Shown: positions 24,987 to 34,166 of the stretch, one piece after another
Layout: every line of letters begins with the position of its first letter
Position numbering within the stretch: the stretch's first letter is position 1
NCBI GenBank assembly: GCA_964547995.1
Contig: CAZJRB010000078.1
Span: 1-35,592, forward strand
Length of the DNA stretch: 35,592 nt
Direction: 5' to 3'
DNA from: CAZJRB01 sp964547995
GTDB taxonomy: Bacteria; Planctomycetota; Planctomycetia; Pirellulales; Thermoguttaceae
Notes under the pieces: model-generated
Seen by the model: only the letters and a program-made list of their open reading frames with translations
The model's database searches: none
What the model was told of the DNA's origin: nothing
Translations under genes and position numbers: made by a program

Positions 24987-27347
24987 TCACGGCTTGTTGA
25001 GGATCAAAACCGGCACCGGGTCGCTCGCCCCCTGGTTATCGTCCTTGCCGCCCAGCGCGACGACGCGATACACCAACGGCTTGCCGGGCGGGGCCGTAAA
25101 GTCGATCCACTCCGGGCGGTTGTTCGGGTCGCCGGTGACCTGCGGCGGGCGGTAGGCAACGGCCGTCCACCGGCCGTCGCCAATTCTGCGGTCAACGCGG
25201 AAGCCGACCTCATTGTCCGACGCATCTGCCCACGTGATCCTGACGGCATCACCCTGGTACACCTCGGCCTTGACGTTCGCAGGCGGCGTCCGCTTGCCGC
25301 CGGGGTCGCCGACCTGCGAGCCCTGCATCGGTTTGACGTCGCTGCACGTATTGCCGACGAACGAGGCATCGGTGGCGTCCCGCTTTCCGACGTTGATCGA
25401 GCCGACCCAGCCGGGCGTGGTGTTCCAGCCGAACAACACGCCGGCCATGTTGACGTCCCAACCGCCGATGTAGCCGCTTTGGCCGTCGCCTTTCTCGTGG
25501 TGGTTGTAGGTCACCGCCCAGGAATAGACCTGCGTTCCGCCGTGGGCCTGACAGAGGATGCCTTCGCCGTCGTTGCCCGGCGAGGAGCCGAGGTTGTTGA
25601 ACGTGTTGCGGTGGACCCAGAGGTTGCGTCCGCCGAGGTCGAACGCCCGGGAAAGGTTATCGGAAATGTACCCCGGTCCGCCGGGCGAAGTCTCCAGGTG
25701 GCCGTCGAGTGTCAGCTCCCAGCCGCCGATCCGCTCGGGGTCGTAGCCCTCGCGGAGCTTTTGCCGCTCGTTGTGATTCCGGGCGATAGTCACCCAATTC
25801 CCTGAAACGTTAAAACCCTTGTGGCCGTTGTTGTAGACGTAGTTGTCGACGACGACGACCCCGGGGGCGAAGTAGCCGGCGCCCGCCTTGCCGGCGGCCG
25901 AGATCTTCGTAAACCCGAGCATGGTCTTGTTGACGTCGATGCCGGCCACCTTGTTGTAGTCGAACAGGACAATGCTTTTGCGCGGCGGGTCGTAGCCGGC
26001 CTGCCCCTTGCCGAACGGGAACGTCCGCCGGGTCGTCTGCCGGTACTTGAAGTTCCGCCCGCGGCTCAGCGCCAGGTAATTGTTCGCCACGAACACCCGC
26101 GAGCCGTACACACCGATCCGCGGGCCGAACTTGAACATGTAGTAGCCGCCGGCGCCGAACCCTTTGGTGTAGTCGGGCCGGCCCATCGCGACCGACTCGT
26201 TGACCACGCACGACTGCTCGAGCGCGCAGCCGAAGACGAGCCGCCCGGCGCCGGCGCCGACGAACTCGCGGCCGCCGCCGGCAAACGGGTCCCAAGGGTG
26301 CGTGCCGTCCGCCTTGCGAAACGCCCAGGGGCGGAGCGTATAGGGGCTCTTCCACGATTCGGCCGTCGCCCACGTCTCGCCCCACTTGATGTCGGGCCCG
26401 AACCAGATTGTGCCGCCAACCAGCTCGACCCAGCAGACGCCGACGTCGTCGGCGTCCTTGAGCCGCTTGCCCGGGTCGGGCATCAGCCCGATGATGTTCC
26501 AGTCCCTCGGCGTCTCGGGTATAATCGTGAAAAACCGGCCGGTTACGTTGCCCTTGGCATCCCTGTCACGGCATTTGCCGGTAAAGGTGCCGGTTACTTC
26601 GTCCCCGTCGCGCCGCAGTTGGATTTCGTACGAGGCCTTTTCCTCTCCTTCTTTGCCGGGTATCGTCAATTCGACCGACAGGTTCACCGAGTCGCCCGAC
26701 TGGCGGACCCGCGCCTTGCCGGGCCAGACGTCGCGGCCGTATCCCCGGCGAAACCCCTTGACCTCCGGCTGGATTTTGCCGCCGGGGACCGCGAAGCTGA
26801 GCACCAGCGGGGCGGGCTCGTAGCGGACCTTTCCGGTCTTCTTCTCGCGGTGTACGCGGAGGTCGCCGCCGTCGAGTTCGAGCGTGAGCCGCTCGCCGGC
26901 GTCGATCGCGTTCTCGCGCTTCTTGAACCCGAAGACAAACTTCGTCGGCAGTTGCAGCTTCCCGCCCGTTGCCCGGGGCTTCCCCTTTGGGGCTTCTCCG
27001 CGGACAACCACGCCGCTGCGGAGCATCAGCCCGCGGCCGTCCGGCCCGTCGAAGGGCCCCTTCGAGAAATCGTAGGTGCCTGCCGGGTAATACAGGACGC
27101 CGCCGCCTTGGGCCGCCAATTCGTCCCGGGCGTTTTCGAACCTCTCGAAGTCCGTCTTGCCCTTGGCGTACTCGGCCATGTTGATGACCCGCTCCCACTC
27201 GATCCGGTCGGTCCACGCCGGGTAGCCGAACCCGCCGGAGTAGTAAGCGGCAACCGGATTGTCGGTCGGCGCGTCGGCGGCCCGCAACGATGCGGCGGTC
27301 AACGCACATAATGCGAGCGCCCAAATCCGAACGTGTGGTTGCGACAT
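24987..27347 (-). CDS. Secreted parallel beta-helix protein with fibronectin-III tail
   Basis: A 786-residue protein with a signal peptide (about 1-24, ending SLRAA). The N-terminus has ARDELAAQGGGVLYYPAGTYDFSKGPF, the pectate-lyase-superfamily opening, then LMLRSGVVVRGE. A beta-sandwich of about 110 residues (about 150-265, LELDGGDLRVHREKKTGKVRY onward) interrupts the helix. Helix turns resume later (RVFVANNYLALS, VVVDNYVYNNGHKGFNVSGNWVTIARNH, LWVHRNTFNNLG). Residues about 690-780 form a fibronectin type III domain (PPANVKAEVYQGDAVRITWADASDNEVGF). The frame is open to 27542, but that extension would translate a palindromic element; the ATG at 27347 with GAGG begins the signal peptide. A polysaccharide-directed role is inferred. 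Confidence 0.85.
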   Translation of the reverse strand: MSQPHVRIWALALCALTAASLRAADAPTDNPVAAYYSGGFGYPAWTDRIEWERVINMAEYAKGKTDFERFENARDELAAQGGGVLYYPAGTYDFSKGPFDGPDGRGLMLRSGVVVRGEAPKGKPRATGGKLQLPTKFVFGFKKRENAIDAGERLTLELDGGDLRVHREKKTGKVRYEPAPLVLSFAVPGGKIQPEVKGFRRGYGRDVWPGKARVRQSGDSVNLSVELTIPGKEGEEKASYEIQLRRDGDEVTGTFTGKCRDRDAKGNVTGRFFTIIPETPRDWNIIGLMPDPGKRLKDADDVGVCWVELVGGTIWFGPDIKWGETWATAESWKSPYTLRPWAFRKADGTHPWDPFAGGGREFVGAGAGRLVFGCALEQSCVVNESVAMGRPDYTKGFGAGGYYMFKFGPRIGVYGSRVFVANNYLALSRGRNFKYRQTTRRTFPFGKGQAGYDPPRKSIVLFDYNKVAGIDVNKTMLGFTKISAAGKAGAGYFAPGVVVVDNYVYNNGHKGFNVSGNWVTIARNHNERQKLREGYDPERIGGWELTLDGHLETSPGGPGYISDNLSRAFDLGGRNLWVHRNTFNNLGSSPGNDGEGILCQAHGGTQVYSWAVTYNHHEKGDGQSGYIGGWDVNMAGVLFGWNTTPGWVGSINVGKRDATDASFVGNTCSDVKPMQGSQVGDPGGKRTPPANVKAEVYQGDAVRITWADASDNEVGFRVDRRIGDGRWTAVAYRPPQVTGDPNNRPEWIDFTAPPGKPLVYRVVALGGKDDNQGASDPVPVLILNKP

Positions 27348-27396
27348 TGCCGTACCTCGATTCCGAAACAAGTCGGGAGCAGCAAAGAAATAACTG

Positions 27397-27527
27397 AGGC
27401 CGTCCGGGAATTCGACCCTGTAGGGAACGCCCTCTGTGGCGTTCCGCAGATGGATCGTTGCCCAAAAGGAACGGCACAGAGACCGTTCCCCTACAGTGAT
27501 TTCGGTCTGCAATTCCCGGACACCTTC
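27397..27527. mobile_element. 131-base palindromic element with 9-bp flanking direct repeat
   Basis: AAATAACTG occurs immediately on both sides (27388-27396 and 27528-27536). The ends include a perfect 11-base inverted repeat (GTCCGGGAATT at 27402-27412 with 27511-27521). The centre is a second palindrome (27418-27496) whose left arm matches the core of the element at 9192-9219 (TGTAGGGAACGCCC, CTCTGTGGCGTTCCG). No gene is inside. It sits about 40 bases upstream of the beta-helix gene start and may have displaced or supplied its promoter. Confidence 0.7.
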
Positions 27528-27583
27528 AAATAACTGCCGCATCCTTCAGGCATACTCCTACGAGAAGGCCGTCCCCTTGGGCG

Positions 27584-28903
27584 TTATTCGCCGCGGAGTT
27601 TCATCCCCTGTTGGATGAGTTTCTCGCGGACTTCGTTAAGACTGGTGACGCCGAAGTTCTTGCACTCGAGCAGATCGTCGCCCGTGCGGCGGAGCAGCTC
27701 GCCAATGGTGTTGATCCCCAAACGGATCATGCACTTTCGGGCCCTGACCGAGAGGCTCAATTCGGAGATGGGTCGGGCCAGCAACGCCTGTTCGTCGGGC
27801 GAAAGCTCTTCCGGCTCATAGAGTTCGACGCGGCGTTCCTGGGCAAACTGGCCGAGGTGAAGTCCCCTGCTGCCGAGCATCTCCCGGATCTCGATAAGGC
27901 TCGTTTCGCCGAAGTTCTTGCTCGCGAGGAGCTCCTGCTCGGTACACCGGCACAGATCGCCGAGCGTCATGATGCCCATCTTCTGGAGGCAGTTCCGGCT
28001 GCGGACGGAGAGTTCGAAATCGGTGACCGGAATATCCATTACCTGGCTCATCCGATCGCGTTTCTTCTGGGCGTCTTCGTCGTAGTATTGCTCGCTGGCC
28101 GCCTCGGTATCCTTGAGAAACAGCCTTGCCCGACCGTTGTTGGGATAGGCCCGGAGTATCCGCTGGTAGCACTGGGCTGCTCGATCGTATTCTTCGCAAT
28201 CTTCGTACAAGAGCCCCAGGTTCAACAGCGCGCCGACATGAGAAGGGAATTGGCCGCCTGCACGGCGATAGAACTCCAAGGCGGTGTCATCGTTCCCCCG
28301 CCGGTCATTCTCCAGGGCAAGTCCGAACAGCGCACCGCGGTGGTTGCTATCGGCGTCTACTGCGCGTTCGTATAACGCGACCACTTCGTCGGGATTTCCT
28401 CCCAGCGCGGCGACGGTGGCGGCGCGTTGGCTCAGGTACTCGGCAGTCTGCTCGACGGCGCCGGAGAGCTGATCGAGCGTTTCGAGCGCAGCCCGGGCGT
28501 TTCCGTCGATGCGGTGCACCTCAGTTTCACCCAAGGCGCACTCATCGTTGTTGTAACCGGCTTTTCGCGCAGCGGCGTAGCTTTCCAGCGCTTCTTCGTA
28601 CTTCTCTTGGGCAAAACAAGACTTGGCCAAATAGAACTGCGCAAGCGCCCCGCCGTCTCCCTGGCGAAGGGCCTCGATCGCATCCTCATAACGCCCGAGC
28701 ACGTACATGCAAACGCCTAACCGGACCATGCTGGCCGGCGTGTGGTCCCCCTTGACCTCCAGTTCCGCAACCGCGTCGCGGAGGGTCTGGTAGTTCGAAT
28801 AGTCGGCGGCGATCGCGTCGACCAGTTGTTGTATCTGCGGCGGCCCGAACGAACCGTTGAACAAAACCACTTGTTTCAGATCGTATTCCAAGGCTTCCGT
28901 CAT
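27584..28903 (-). CDS. TPR protein with two RNA polymerase alpha-CTD repeats
   Basis: A 439-residue cytoplasmic protein. Residues about 57-265 contain TPR-like helical pairs (YVLGRYEDAIEALRQGD, CFAQEKYEEALESYAAARKAG, LLNLGLLYEDCEEYDRAAQCYQRILRAYPNN). Residues 292-343 and 378-431 are two copies of the alpha subunit C-terminal domain; the first, FELSVRSRNCLQKMGIMTLG, is close to the E. coli domain. Of the E. coli DNA-contact residues, R265 corresponds to Arg301 and Arg387, N294 to Asn330/Asn416, G296 to Gly332/Gly418, S299 to Ser335/Ser421 and E302 to Glu338/Glu424. N268 is kept in copy 1 (Asn304) and is Lys390 in copy 2; K298 is Thr in both. It may bind DNA or polymerase; the role is unknown. 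GAGGAG precedes the ATG at 28903, and a tRNA gene lies 46 bases upstream. Confidence 0.9.
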   Translation of the reverse strand: MTEALEYDLKQVVLFNGSFGPPQIQQLVDAIAADYSNYQTLRDAVAELEVKGDHTPASMVRLGVCMYVLGRYEDAIEALRQGDGGALAQFYLAKSCFAQEKYEEALESYAAARKAGYNNDECALGETEVHRIDGNARAALETLDQLSGAVEQTAEYLSQRAATVAALGGNPDEVVALYERAVDADSNHRGALFGLALENDRRGNDDTALEFYRRAGGQFPSHVGALLNLGLLYEDCEEYDRAAQCYQRILRAYPNNGRARLFLKDTEAASEQYYDEDAQKKRDRMSQVMDIPVTDFELSVRSRNCLQKMGIMTLGDLCRCTEQELLASKNFGETSLIEIREMLGSRGLHLGQFAQERRVELYEPEELSPDEQALLARPISELSLSVRARKCMIRLGINTIGELLRRTGDDLLECKNFGVTSLNEVREKLIQQGMKLRGE

Positions 28904-28949
28904 CGTCGATTTCTCCTCACAAGAATCCTCAATGGCCAACAATACCCAA

Positions 28950-29025
28950 AAGCCAGCGGTGGGAATCGAACCCACAACCCCCGCATTACGAATGCGGTGC
29001 TCTGCCAATTGAAGCTACGCTGGCT
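28950..29025 (-). tRNA. tRNA-Thr (anticodon CGU)
   Basis: Read leftward, a complete cloverleaf is present: a 7-bp acceptor stem AGCCAGC (29025-29019) with GCTGGCT (28957-28951), a D arm with AATTGGCAGAGC, the anticodon stem CCGCA/TGCGG with loop TTCGTAA, and a T arm with GGTTCGATTCC. The anticodon CGU reads ACG threonine codons. The discriminator is U, and no CCA is encoded. It is transcribed towards the TPR gene. Confidence 0.93.
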
Positions 29026-29063
29026 TTCTCCGGCATTTGCCGACGAACCGAGTGTAATCCATT

Positions 29064-29091
29064 AGAATACCAAAAATAGATCGGGAAACAA
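29064..29091 (-). promoter_or_regulatory. Candidate promoter for tRNA-Thr
   Basis: Reading leftward, TTGTTT (29091-29086) lies 16 bases before TATTCT (29069-29064). The latter is preceded by TGG, giving an extended -10. The tRNA 5' end is 39 bases further on. The match to consensus is partial. Confidence 0.35.
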
Positions 29092-29265
29092 ACCCCCAAA
29101 GCCGTATCCCGATTTTGCCGTGCCACCCGGCAGCGGGCCTCCCCGACTGAAGGCGGTACTGCGAACGGATCGGGGAGCTTGCCACGCCTATAGGTCCTGC
29201 AATAATGGAGGCTTGGCGGTCCTTCTTTGCCGGCGAATCCCACTAAAACGGTAAGGAGTAGAATT

Positions 29266-32200
29266 ATGGCGGAAAAGACACGAAACACGGGCTTATGGAG
29301 GCTGTGGTGCTCGCTTGCCGCGGTCTTGTCCGTATGCACGAGTGTTCTATACGCTGCCGAAACCGACGCCCAACAGGCCGAGAAGGCCCTGGCACGGGAG
29401 ATTCTGGACGCCGCGGGCATCCAAGGCGGCCTGATCGTACACATCGGTTGCGGTGACGCGAAGTTGACCGCGGCCATGCGTGCCACCGACAGATACCTCG
29501 TTCAGGGACTGGACGCCGATGCGAAAGACATGGAAAAAGCCCGCCGGTACATCCGGTCGCTCGGCGTGTACGGCAAAGTGGCCGTCGATCAACTCCGCGA
29601 CAACCGGCTCCCTTACGTCGAGAACCTCGTCAACCTCGTCGTGTCGGAAGATATCGGCAACATTTCGATGGAAGAGGTTATACGTGTGTTGTGCCCGAAC
29701 GGTGTTGCATACATCAAAGCGGACGGCAAATGGACAAAAACCGTCAAGCCTCGCCCCGAGGAGATCGACGAGTGGACGCACTTTCTGCACGGGCCGGACA
29801 ACAACGCGGTTGCGCACGACTCGGTTGTCGACTTGCCGCGCCGGCTCCAATGGCTGGGGCTGCCGAAGTTCGCCAGGGCCCACGAGCAGGCGGCCAGCCT
29901 CAGCGCGTGTGTCACGGCCGGCGGCCGCCTCTTCTATATCATCGACGACACGCCTCGTGCAGACATTCGCTTTCCTGCCGAGTGGTCGCTGGTTGCCCGC
30001 GATGCGTTTAGCGGCGTGCCCTTGTGGAAACGCCCGATCCCGGCGTGGATCAATCAGCTTCGCCGGTTCCGGTCGGGACCTGCGGAAACGGCGTTTCGGC
30101 TCGCCGCCAAGAACGACCGCGTTTACGCCACGCTCGGCATCGACGCCCCGGTGAGTATTCTCGACGCGGCGACCGGCAAAACCCTGGCAACCTGCGCGGG
30201 TACAAAAGACGCCCGGCAGATCCTCTGCATCGGCGACGTGCTCGTGGTTCTCGTCGATACCCGGCCCCAGGCGAACGAGGGTAAGGATTCCGCGATACGA
30301 AGGGGGCGGGAACCGGCGTCCGGCAAACGCGCCATCGTCGCCGCCGACCCAGCCACCGGAAAAACCATCTGGCGCAAAGAAATCGAGGCGTTCGTCCATC
30401 CGACGCTCGCCGCCCGCGGCGGCCGCTTGTTCTATCAAACGAATGCCGACGTTTACTGTTTGGATCTCGGCGACGGAAAGCAGGTATGGAGTGTCCCGGC
30501 GAAGATGGAGCTCGCCGGTCACGAGGCCGGCTGGGAGTCACCCACGCTGGTCGCCGGCGATGGAGTTGTCTACTGTGCCGACTTCAAGAAGCTCATCGCC
30601 TTTTCGGCAAAGGACGGCAAGGTTTTGTGGCAGGGACCTTCCAGAGCGGGATACAATTCCCCGCCCGAGGTGTTCCTGATCGGCGGTTTAGTGTGGACGA
30701 AGGGAAAAGGCATGACCGGTGCGGATCCGAACACGGGAGCCGTGAAAAAGGAAGTCCCCACGATCGGCGGCTACATGCACCATCGCTGCTACCGCAACAA
30801 GGCGACCGATCGTTTCATCCTGCGGGGCGACCAGGGGGTGCAGTTCGTCGATCTGGAGTCGGGCAACGCTCGGATACACCACTGGATCCGCGGCACGTGC
30901 CAATACGGGATCATGCCCGCCAACGGATTGCTCTATGTTACTCCCGACTCGTGCGCCTGCAACTTGAAAACCAAGCTGAATGGGTTCTGGACCCTGGCGC
31001 CGGACGCGGGACAGAAAAGCAAGGGCCCCAAGGGCGAAAGACTGGAAAAGGGGCCCGCGCTCGGCAAGATCGACGCGAAGACGCCGCCTGGCGCCGACTC
31101 GAATGCGTGGCCCGTCTATCGCCACGACTTCGCCCGAAGCGGAATGACGAAAGCCAGCGGTCCGGACGAACTCAAGCCGGCGTGGACCGCCGACATCGGC
31201 GGCCGGCTATCCGGTGTTACCGTTGCCGGCGGCAAGGTCTTCGTGGCGGCGGTCGACAAGAACACGGTCTACGCACTCGGCGAGAACTCCGGGAAGACGG
31301 TTTGGACCTTTACGGCGGGTGGGCGAATTGACTCGCCGCCGACGATCTACAAAGGGATGGCCCTGTTCGGCTCGGCCGACGGATACGTGTATGCACTGCG
31401 TGCGGCCGACGGAGAGTTGGCGTGGCGATTCCGCGCCGCGCCCGAGGACCGCAGGACCTTCGTCAACGGGCAAATCGAATCGGTCTGGCCCGTTCACGGA
31501 AGTGTCATCGTCCATGATGGCAAATTGACGGTCGCGGCCGGCCGCTCGTCCTATCTCGACGGCGGCATTCACGTCTACCGCCTCGATCCGGGGACCGGCA
31601 AGATGCTCTCCGAGACCGTGATGTATAGCCCCGATCCCAAAACCGGTAAGCAGCCGACCGGCGGCGACCGCAAGGACGTGCGAGGTGCATTGTCCGACAT
31701 CCTCGTCTCCGATGGTGAAGACGTCTACATGCGGCACGTGAAACTGGACTTCAAGACCGGCAACGAGACGGGCAAGGGAGTCCATCTGTTCTGTCCGATC
31801 GGGTTGTTGGACGATACCTGGTGGCACCGGGCCTACTGGCTCGTAAACGACCACTTCATCTCGCACTGGAGCGGCTGGTGGAAAGTCGGCAATCAGGTCC
31901 CGTCCGGCCGGATCCTCTCGTACGACGACGTGTCCATTTTCGGTTACGGCCGCGACAAGTATCCCGGCGGAAATACGGGCCAGTGGCGCGGCGGCGAGAA
32001 ATACCAGCTTTTTGCGGCCGACCGGGCCTCGCCCGGCCAGCAGGCAAAACAGGAGCCGAAACCGGTTGAGAAACCGGTTGCCGGAAAGAAGTCTGGAAAG
32101 CGGGCGCGAAGACCCAAACAGCCGCCGCCCCCGCCGCAGAAGTATCGCTGGACGACGCAAATACCGTTCTACGTAAGGGCCATGGTCGTTGCCGGCGAGA

Positions 32201-32463
32201 AGATGTTCCTCGCCGGCCCGTCTGAAATGACGGAGACGAAGGGAGGCGGCGGATCTCTCGATCTCGTGAACCCGGCAGACGCCCTTGCCGCCTGGGAAGG
32301 AAAAAAGGGCGTCATGCTATGGGCCGTTTCGACGAAGGACGGCAAAAAGTTGGCCGAAACGAAGCTCGACAGCCTGCCCGTCTGGGACGGTATGGCCGCC
32401 ATCGACGGACGGCTGTACCTCGCAACCCAAGACGGCAAAGTCGTCTGTTTCGGCGGCCGGTAG
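29266..32463 (+). CDS. Secreted PQQ-type beta-propeller with methyltransferase-like head
   Basis: A 1065-residue protein with a signal peptide (about 1-30, ending SVLYA). Residues 45-165 resemble a class I methyltransferase fold: LIVHIGCGDAKLT as the SAM-binding glycine loop, GLDADA as the acidic strand end, then NLVVSEDIGNISMEEVIRVL. The rest is a PQQ/BamB-like propeller with many blades (AATGKTLATCAG, ADPATGKTIWRKEIEAF, LDLGDGKQVWSVP, VYALGENSGKTVWTF, VYALRAADGELAWRFRA). A basic, proline-rich linker lies at 32038-32145. A methyltransferase fold outside the cytoplasm would have no obvious SAM supply, so it may be a structural relic. AAGGAG at 29253-29258 fixes the start. It converges on the YHS gene with a 23-base gap. 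Confidence 0.88.
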   Translation: MAEKTRNTGLWRLWCSLAAVLSVCTSVLYAAETDAQQAEKALAREILDAAGIQGGLIVHIGCGDAKLTAAMRATDRYLVQGLDADAKDMEKARRYIRSLGVYGKVAVDQLRDNRLPYVENLVNLVVSEDIGNISMEEVIRVLCPNGVAYIKADGKWTKTVKPRPEEIDEWTHFLHGPDNNAVAHDSVVDLPRRLQWLGLPKFARAHEQAASLSACVTAGGRLFYIIDDTPRADIRFPAEWSLVARDAFSGVPLWKRPIPAWINQLRRFRSGPAETAFRLAAKNDRVYATLGIDAPVSILDAATGKTLATCAGTKDARQILCIGDVLVVLVDTRPQANEGKDSAIRRGREPASGKRAIVAADPATGKTIWRKEIEAFVHPTLAARGGRLFYQTNADVYCLDLGDGKQVWSVPAKMELAGHEAGWESPTLVAGDGVVYCADFKKLIAFSAKDGKVLWQGPSRAGYNSPPEVFLIGGLVWTKGKGMTGADPNTGAVKKEVPTIGGYMHHRCYRNKATDRFILRGDQGVQFVDLESGNARIHHWIRGTCQYGIMPANGLLYVTPDSCACNLKTKLNGFWTLAPDAGQKSKGPKGERLEKGPALGKIDAKTPPGADSNAWPVYRHDFARSGMTKASGPDELKPAWTADIGGRLSGVTVAGGKVFVAAVDKNTVYALGENSGKTVWTFTAGGRIDSPPTIYKGMALFGSADGYVYALRAADGELAWRFRAAPEDRRTFVNGQIESVWPVHGSVIVHDGKLTVAAGRSSYLDGGIHVYRLDPGTGKMLSETVMYSPDPKTGKQPTGGDRKDVRGALSDILVSDGEDVYMRHVKLDFKTGNETGKGVHLFCPIGLLDDTWWHRAYWLVNDHFISHWSGWWKVGNQVPSGRILSYDDVSIFGYGRDKYPGGNTGQWRGGEKYQLFAADRASPGQQAKQEPKPVEKPVAGKKSGKRARRPKQPPPPPQKYRWTTQIPFYVRAMVVAGEKMFLAGPSEMTETKGGGGSLDLVNPADALAAWEGKKGVMLWAVSTKDGKKLAETKLDSLPVWDGMAAIDGRLYLATQDGKVVCFGGR

Positions 32464-32486
32464 GATACCCCGATCCCTCGATTATT

Positions 32487-34106
32487 CTATTCTTCGTCGG
32501 AGTCGGACACTACGTACTTCTGGGGTCCTTGCCGGAACTGTTGCAAGGTTTCCTCGCAGGAGAAAGCGTAGAGCCGGCCGTTGCAGGTGATGCAGTAGTC
32601 CGTGTGGCCGGGTACGCGGCGGCCTTGAACAAGCAGCACCGGGTCGCGGCCCTCGTAGGCCGGCGAATACCGCTCGGGATCGGCCAGAAACCGCCCGCGG
32701 GCCCCGAGGTTCGAGAAGAAGAAGGTCTGGCCGTGGTAGACCGCTGAGAGACCGGAGTTGCCCGGTGTCCAGCGTTCCTTCTCGATCAGCTCGACCGGAC
32801 AGTAGCCGTCCAGGGCCAAAACGAAATCACTATTCGAGAAGCCTGCCGAATCGTTCTTCTGCGGTGCTTCGGAGGAGACGGAGGGGACCGGCCGCCCGAC
32901 GAGAAGAGTGCCGGCACTGCCGCCTCGAAAGCCGGCGTTCAAGGCCAACGCCCAATTGGCCCTGGGCGGTTCCATCTCGGGCGGGCTCGCCGGTTCGATC
33001 TCGGAGTGCCCCGGCGCGTCAATCGGCGCGTCAATCTTGGCGTGGCCCGGCGGGTCAATCTCGGCATGGTTTGGCCGGGCGGCCTCCGGTTGCTGCGGCG
33101 GCGCCGACAACGTCGGCTCGACGATCGTTTCTCCGCGAGCCGCCAGGGACTGTGGCTCGTTGACACGGGCCCGCAACGGCGCTGCCGACGCCACGAACTC
33201 CTCGGCGAGTTCCCGCAACGGGCGAGCGTCGGGTGGATCGTCCTGCAACAGACGCGTGGGCGCAGATTCGGGAATGGATTCTTCCAACAGCTCGGCTGCG
33301 GGTGCCGGCGATGGAAGATCCTCATGCTGTTCGGGATTCTCCTCAACAACCTCGTGCAAAGGACGCGCCGGCGGCTCCAGGTCCGCAAGTTTTTCCGGCG
33401 GATCGGACGGTCCGCGAGACGGTGATCCGGCTATCGCTGGCGGCGGCGGTTCTTCGGAAACCGGGACGGGCGGATGCGGCATGAAATAGGGCTGATACGT
33501 CCCGTCATCTCCCATATCGAAGGGATTACCGGCCGGCTCCCTCTCGAAAGGACCCTCGACCGGCTCTTCGGCCGGTATTTCGATCGGTTTCTTCGCGGGA
33601 AGGTTGTCCTCCTCGGAAGGGTCGGGCAAGATCGAGTCGGGGCTGACGGGCAGACCCGGGAGGGTTTTCGGCAATCCGGGCAGGGCTTCCAGCGGGGCCG
33701 TTCCCGCCGGGGGTGTCGCTTCCGGTTCGATCGGCGCTTCCGGCGTACCCCGGTCGATTGGGAGGGGCTCGTCGGGCGGAAGAAGCCCTTCTTCGGGCGT
33801 GAGGATCGTCTCAGGGACCGCTTCCGGCGGCGGCAACTCTTGGCCGGCCGGCGCGGGGATTGTTTCGATGCCGACGGATTGGGGAAAGGTAACCTCGGGG
33901 CGCGGCTCATCCGGCCACTGCCGCCAGGTCGTTGGAAAATAGCCGAAGTGCTTTACATTGGGGATGCAGATGCAACCTCCGCCGCACGGCAAGGGATAAG
34001 CATAGGGCACAGGCGTGCTTGCCAATGTCGAGCTGCCGCCTTGCATCAGCAGTGCGATCAGGCCGCAACATGCCGCAAAAGCAGCCCAGCGTATCGATCT
34101 GGTCAT
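32487..34106 (-). CDS. Secreted proline-rich protein with C-terminal YHS-like domain
   Basis: A 539-residue protein with a signal peptide (about 1-30), a short cysteine-containing segment (CGGGCICIP) and the planctomycete motif HFGYFPTTWRQWP at about 53-65. Residues about 66-400 are a low-complexity Pro/Glu/Ala region with no fold signal. The C-terminus (about 420-535) has two YHS-like segments: LDGYCPVELIE...FFFSNLGARGRFLADPERYSPAY and DYCITCNGRLYAFSCEETLQQF. YHS domains often bind metal through paired cysteines. AGGGGG precedes the ATG at 34106. It lies 60 bases downstream of the export lipoprotein gene on the same strand, so the two are probably co-transcribed; it may be an envelope accessory protein. 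Confidence 0.82.
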   Translation of the reverse strand: MTRSIRWAAFAACCGLIALLMQGGSSTLASTPVPYAYPLPCGGGCICIPNVKHFGYFPTTWRQWPDEPRPEVTFPQSVGIETIPAPAGQELPPPEAVPETILTPEEGLLPPDEPLPIDRGTPEAPIEPEATPPAGTAPLEALPGLPKTLPGLPVSPDSILPDPSEEDNLPAKKPIEIPAEEPVEGPFEREPAGNPFDMGDDGTYQPYFMPHPPVPVSEEPPPPAIAGSPSRGPSDPPEKLADLEPPARPLHEVVEENPEQHEDLPSPAPAAELLEESIPESAPTRLLQDDPPDARPLRELAEEFVASAAPLRARVNEPQSLAARGETIVEPTLSAPPQQPEAARPNHAEIDPPGHAKIDAPIDAPGHSEIEPASPPEMEPPRANWALALNAGFRGGSAGTLLVGRPVPSVSSEAPQKNDSAGFSNSDFVLALDGYCPVELIEKERWTPGNSGLSAVYHGQTFFFSNLGARGRFLADPERYSPAYEGRDPVLLVQGRRVPGHTDYCITCNGRLYAFSCEETLQQFRQGPQKYVVSDSDEE

Positions 34107-34166
34107 TTGAATTTCCCCCTTGCTCAGGCAGTCTGCCATCGTACAGGTAGCCGAACCGTGCCGGAC

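Noticed and set aside
25821..27311. 496-codon rightward frame opposite the fibronectin-III beta-helix gene
   Set aside because: Antisense composition without motifs; the leftward gene has clear domain structure.
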